The notes under the pieces: model-generated
What the model was told of the DNA's origin: nothing
The model's database searches: none
The model's input: only the letters and a program-made list of their open reading frames with translations
Program-made: the position numbers and the translations under genes
In this document: positions 5,675 to 6,962 of the stretch, one piece after another
Layout of the letters: each line of letters opens with the position of its first letter
Position numbering within the stretch: the stretch's first letter is position 1
Origin: Dehalococcoidales bacterium
Lineage (GTDB): Bacteria; Chloroflexota; Dehalococcoidia; Dehalococcoidales; RBG-16-60-22
Direction of reading: 5' to 3'
DNA length: 6,962 bases
NCBI GenBank assembly: GCA_026416775.1
Contig: JAOAEN010000069.1
Location: 1 to 6,962 of the forward strand

Positions 5675-6962
5675 CTAACTCACGGCGATTGCTTCAAATT
5701 TGCACTCGCTCCGGCAGAGCCCGCAGCGCTGGCAGAGCGCGGAGTCAATGGCATGGGGCTGTTTCTTTTCCCCGCTGATCGCCCTGTAGGGGCAGACGCG
5801 CAGGCATGCACCGCAGCCGGTGCATTTCCGGGCGTCAATCCGGTAGGAGATCAGGGCTTTGCACACCCCGGCAGGACATTTCTTTTCCCTGATATGGGCT
5901 TCGTATTCCGACCTGAAGTAGCGCAGGGTGGTGAGCACGGGGTTCGGTGCTGTCTTCCCCAGCCCGCAGAGCGAGGTCAGGGCGACCGTTTCTCCCAGCT
6001 CTTCAAGAAGGGCAAGATGTTCGGGCCTGCCGCGCCCTTCGGTAATCTCGGTGATGATTTCCAGCATGCGGTCAACCCCGAGCCGGCAGGGGACACACTT
6101 GCCGCACGATTCGTCCTGCAGGAAGTTGAGGAAGAACTTGGCGACATCCACCATGCAGGAGCTTTCGTCCATCACCACCATGCCGCCGGAGCCGACCATG
6201 GAGCCGGCTTCGGCAAGCACGTCAAAATCTATCGGGAGGTCGAACTTTTCTTCCGGCAGACAGCCGCCGGAAGGTCCACCAATCTGCACCGCCTTGATGC
6301 GCTTTCCGTCAGCGCTGCCGCCGCCGATCTCGTAGACCACCTTCCTGATGGGAACCCCCATGGGAACCTCAACAAGCCCGGTATTCTTCACCTGGCCGGT
6401 GAGGGCAAGGATCTTGGTCCCCTTGCTTGCCGCCGTGCCTTTTGAGGCAAACCACGATGAGCCTTTCAGGATGATGGACGGGACATTCGCCCAGGTCTCC
6501 ACATTGTTCAGGGTCGTGGGCTTGTGGTAAAGCCCGTCAATGACCGTGTGCACATCCTTGGGGCGCGGCTCGCCGACCTTGCCTTCCACCGAAGCCATGA
6601 GGGCGGTTGATTCCCCGCAGACAAAGGCCCCCCCGCCCCGGGCAATCTCGACATCAAAAGAGAAGGATGTCCCGAGGATGTTATTCCCCAGGAGCCCCAG
6701 CCTGCGCGCCTGCTCCACGGCAATGCGCGAATGCTTCACGGCAAGCGGGTACTCGTTGCGGACATAGATATATCCCTTGCGTGCACCCACGGCATAGGCG
6801 CCGACCATCATTCCTTCGAGCACAAGGTGGGGATTGCCCTCAAGGACGCAGCGGTCCATGTAGGCACCCGGGTCTCCCTCGTCTGCGTTGCAGATAACGT
6901 ATTTCTCATCGCCGGGTGCATGACGGCACTCGCTCCACTTGCGCCAGGTGGGAAAACCGCCC
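5675..6962 (-). CDS. NuoF/HydB-like NADH-binding flavoprotein subunit (N-terminus beyond window)
   Basis: The last 428 residues are visible; the frame stays open to the right edge, so the 5' end is missing. The visible part starts with G-G-F-P-T-W-R-K-W and [11 protein letters not shown], the FMN/NADH-binding core of the NuoF family. It continues with the [14 protein letters not shown] segment, an SLBB-type region, and the cluster N3 motif S-C-G-K-C-V-P-C-R (visible residues C286, C289, C292) with the fourth ligand C332 in S-L-C-G-L-G. The C-terminal extension C-P-A-G-V-C plus two [4Fe-4S] motifs (C380/383/386/390 and C410/413/416/420) is found in HydB/HndC-type subunits of soluble hydrogenases and formate dehydrogenases, not in complex I NuoF. 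It would exchange electrons between NAD(H) and iron-sulfur partners. It is followed after 15 bp by the HoxU-like gene, so both are co-transcribed. Whether it bifurcates electrons cannot be told from this part. Confidence 0.93.
   Translation of the reverse strand, partial: GGFPTWRKWSECRHAPGDEKYVICNADEGDPGAYMDRCVLEGNPHLVLEGMMVGAYAVGARKGYIYVRNEYPLAVKHSRIAVEQARRLGLLGNNILGTSFSFDVEIARGGGAFVCGESTALMASVEGKVGEPRPKDVHTVIDGLYHKPTTLNNVETWANVPSIILKGSSWFASKGTAASKGTKILALTGQVKNTGLVEVPMGVPIRKVVYEIGGGSADGKRIKAVQIGGPSGGCLPEEKFDLPIDFDVLAEAGSMVGSGGMVVMDESSCMVDVAKFFLNFLQDESCGKCVPCRLGVDRMLEIITEITEGRGRPEHLALLEELGETVALTSLCGLGKTAPNPVLTTLRYFRSEYEAHIREKKCPAGVCKALISYRIDARKCTGCGACLRVCPYRAISGEKKQPHAIDSALCQRCGLCRSECKFEAIAVS

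Noticed and set aside
5615..6445. 276-codon open frame on the plus strand opposite the NuoF-like gene
   Set aside because: Mirror of a well-supported gene; low-complexity Ala/Gly/His composition and no motif.

Overview
The window is GC-rich bacterial DNA from what looks like a strict anaerobe. It carries a tungsten-type aldehyde:ferredoxin oxidoreductase (AOR), a zinc alcohol dehydrogenase, and two flavin/iron-sulfur subunits related to NuoF/HydB and HoxU/NuoG. The surface-protein genes at the left end (signal peptide, Ig-like domains, one membrane anchor) recall the WxL/DUF916 pairs of Firmicutes. A fermenting, acetogenic or syntrophic Clostridia-like organism is my best guess, but the sequence alone does not fix the lineage.

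Layout. (1) Positions 1-1677, plus strand: the last 42 codons of a secreted or cell-wall protein, a 15-bp hairpin terminator, then a complete 481-residue membrane-anchored surface protein with a long charged cytoplasmic tail. (2) Positions 1733-4760, minus strand: a two-gene operon read right to left, alcohol dehydrogenase then AOR, 19 bp apart, with a plausible promoter just upstream of the dehydrogenase. It converges on the surface-protein gene across a 55-bp gap. (3) Positions 4869-4912: a textbook intrinsic terminator on the minus strand that closes the next operon. (4) Positions 4958-6962, minus strand: a NuoF/HydB-like flavoprotein, cut by the right edge, followed after 15 bp by a 233-residue iron-sulfur protein of HoxU/NuoG-N-terminal type.

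How they may work together. The dehydrogenase interconverts an alcohol and an aldehyde with NAD(H). The AOR interconverts the aldehyde and the acid with ferredoxin. The NuoF-like subunit has an NADH/FMN site plus a HydB-type C-terminal ferredoxin domain, and with its small iron-sulfur partner it could link NAD(H) to a low-potential carrier. Proximity and shared orientation suggest one redox module for alcohol or aldehyde metabolism, but the terminator and internal promoter show that the two gene pairs are separate transcription units. The functional link is therefore inference. No RNA genes, mobile elements, CRISPR arrays or long repeats were seen.
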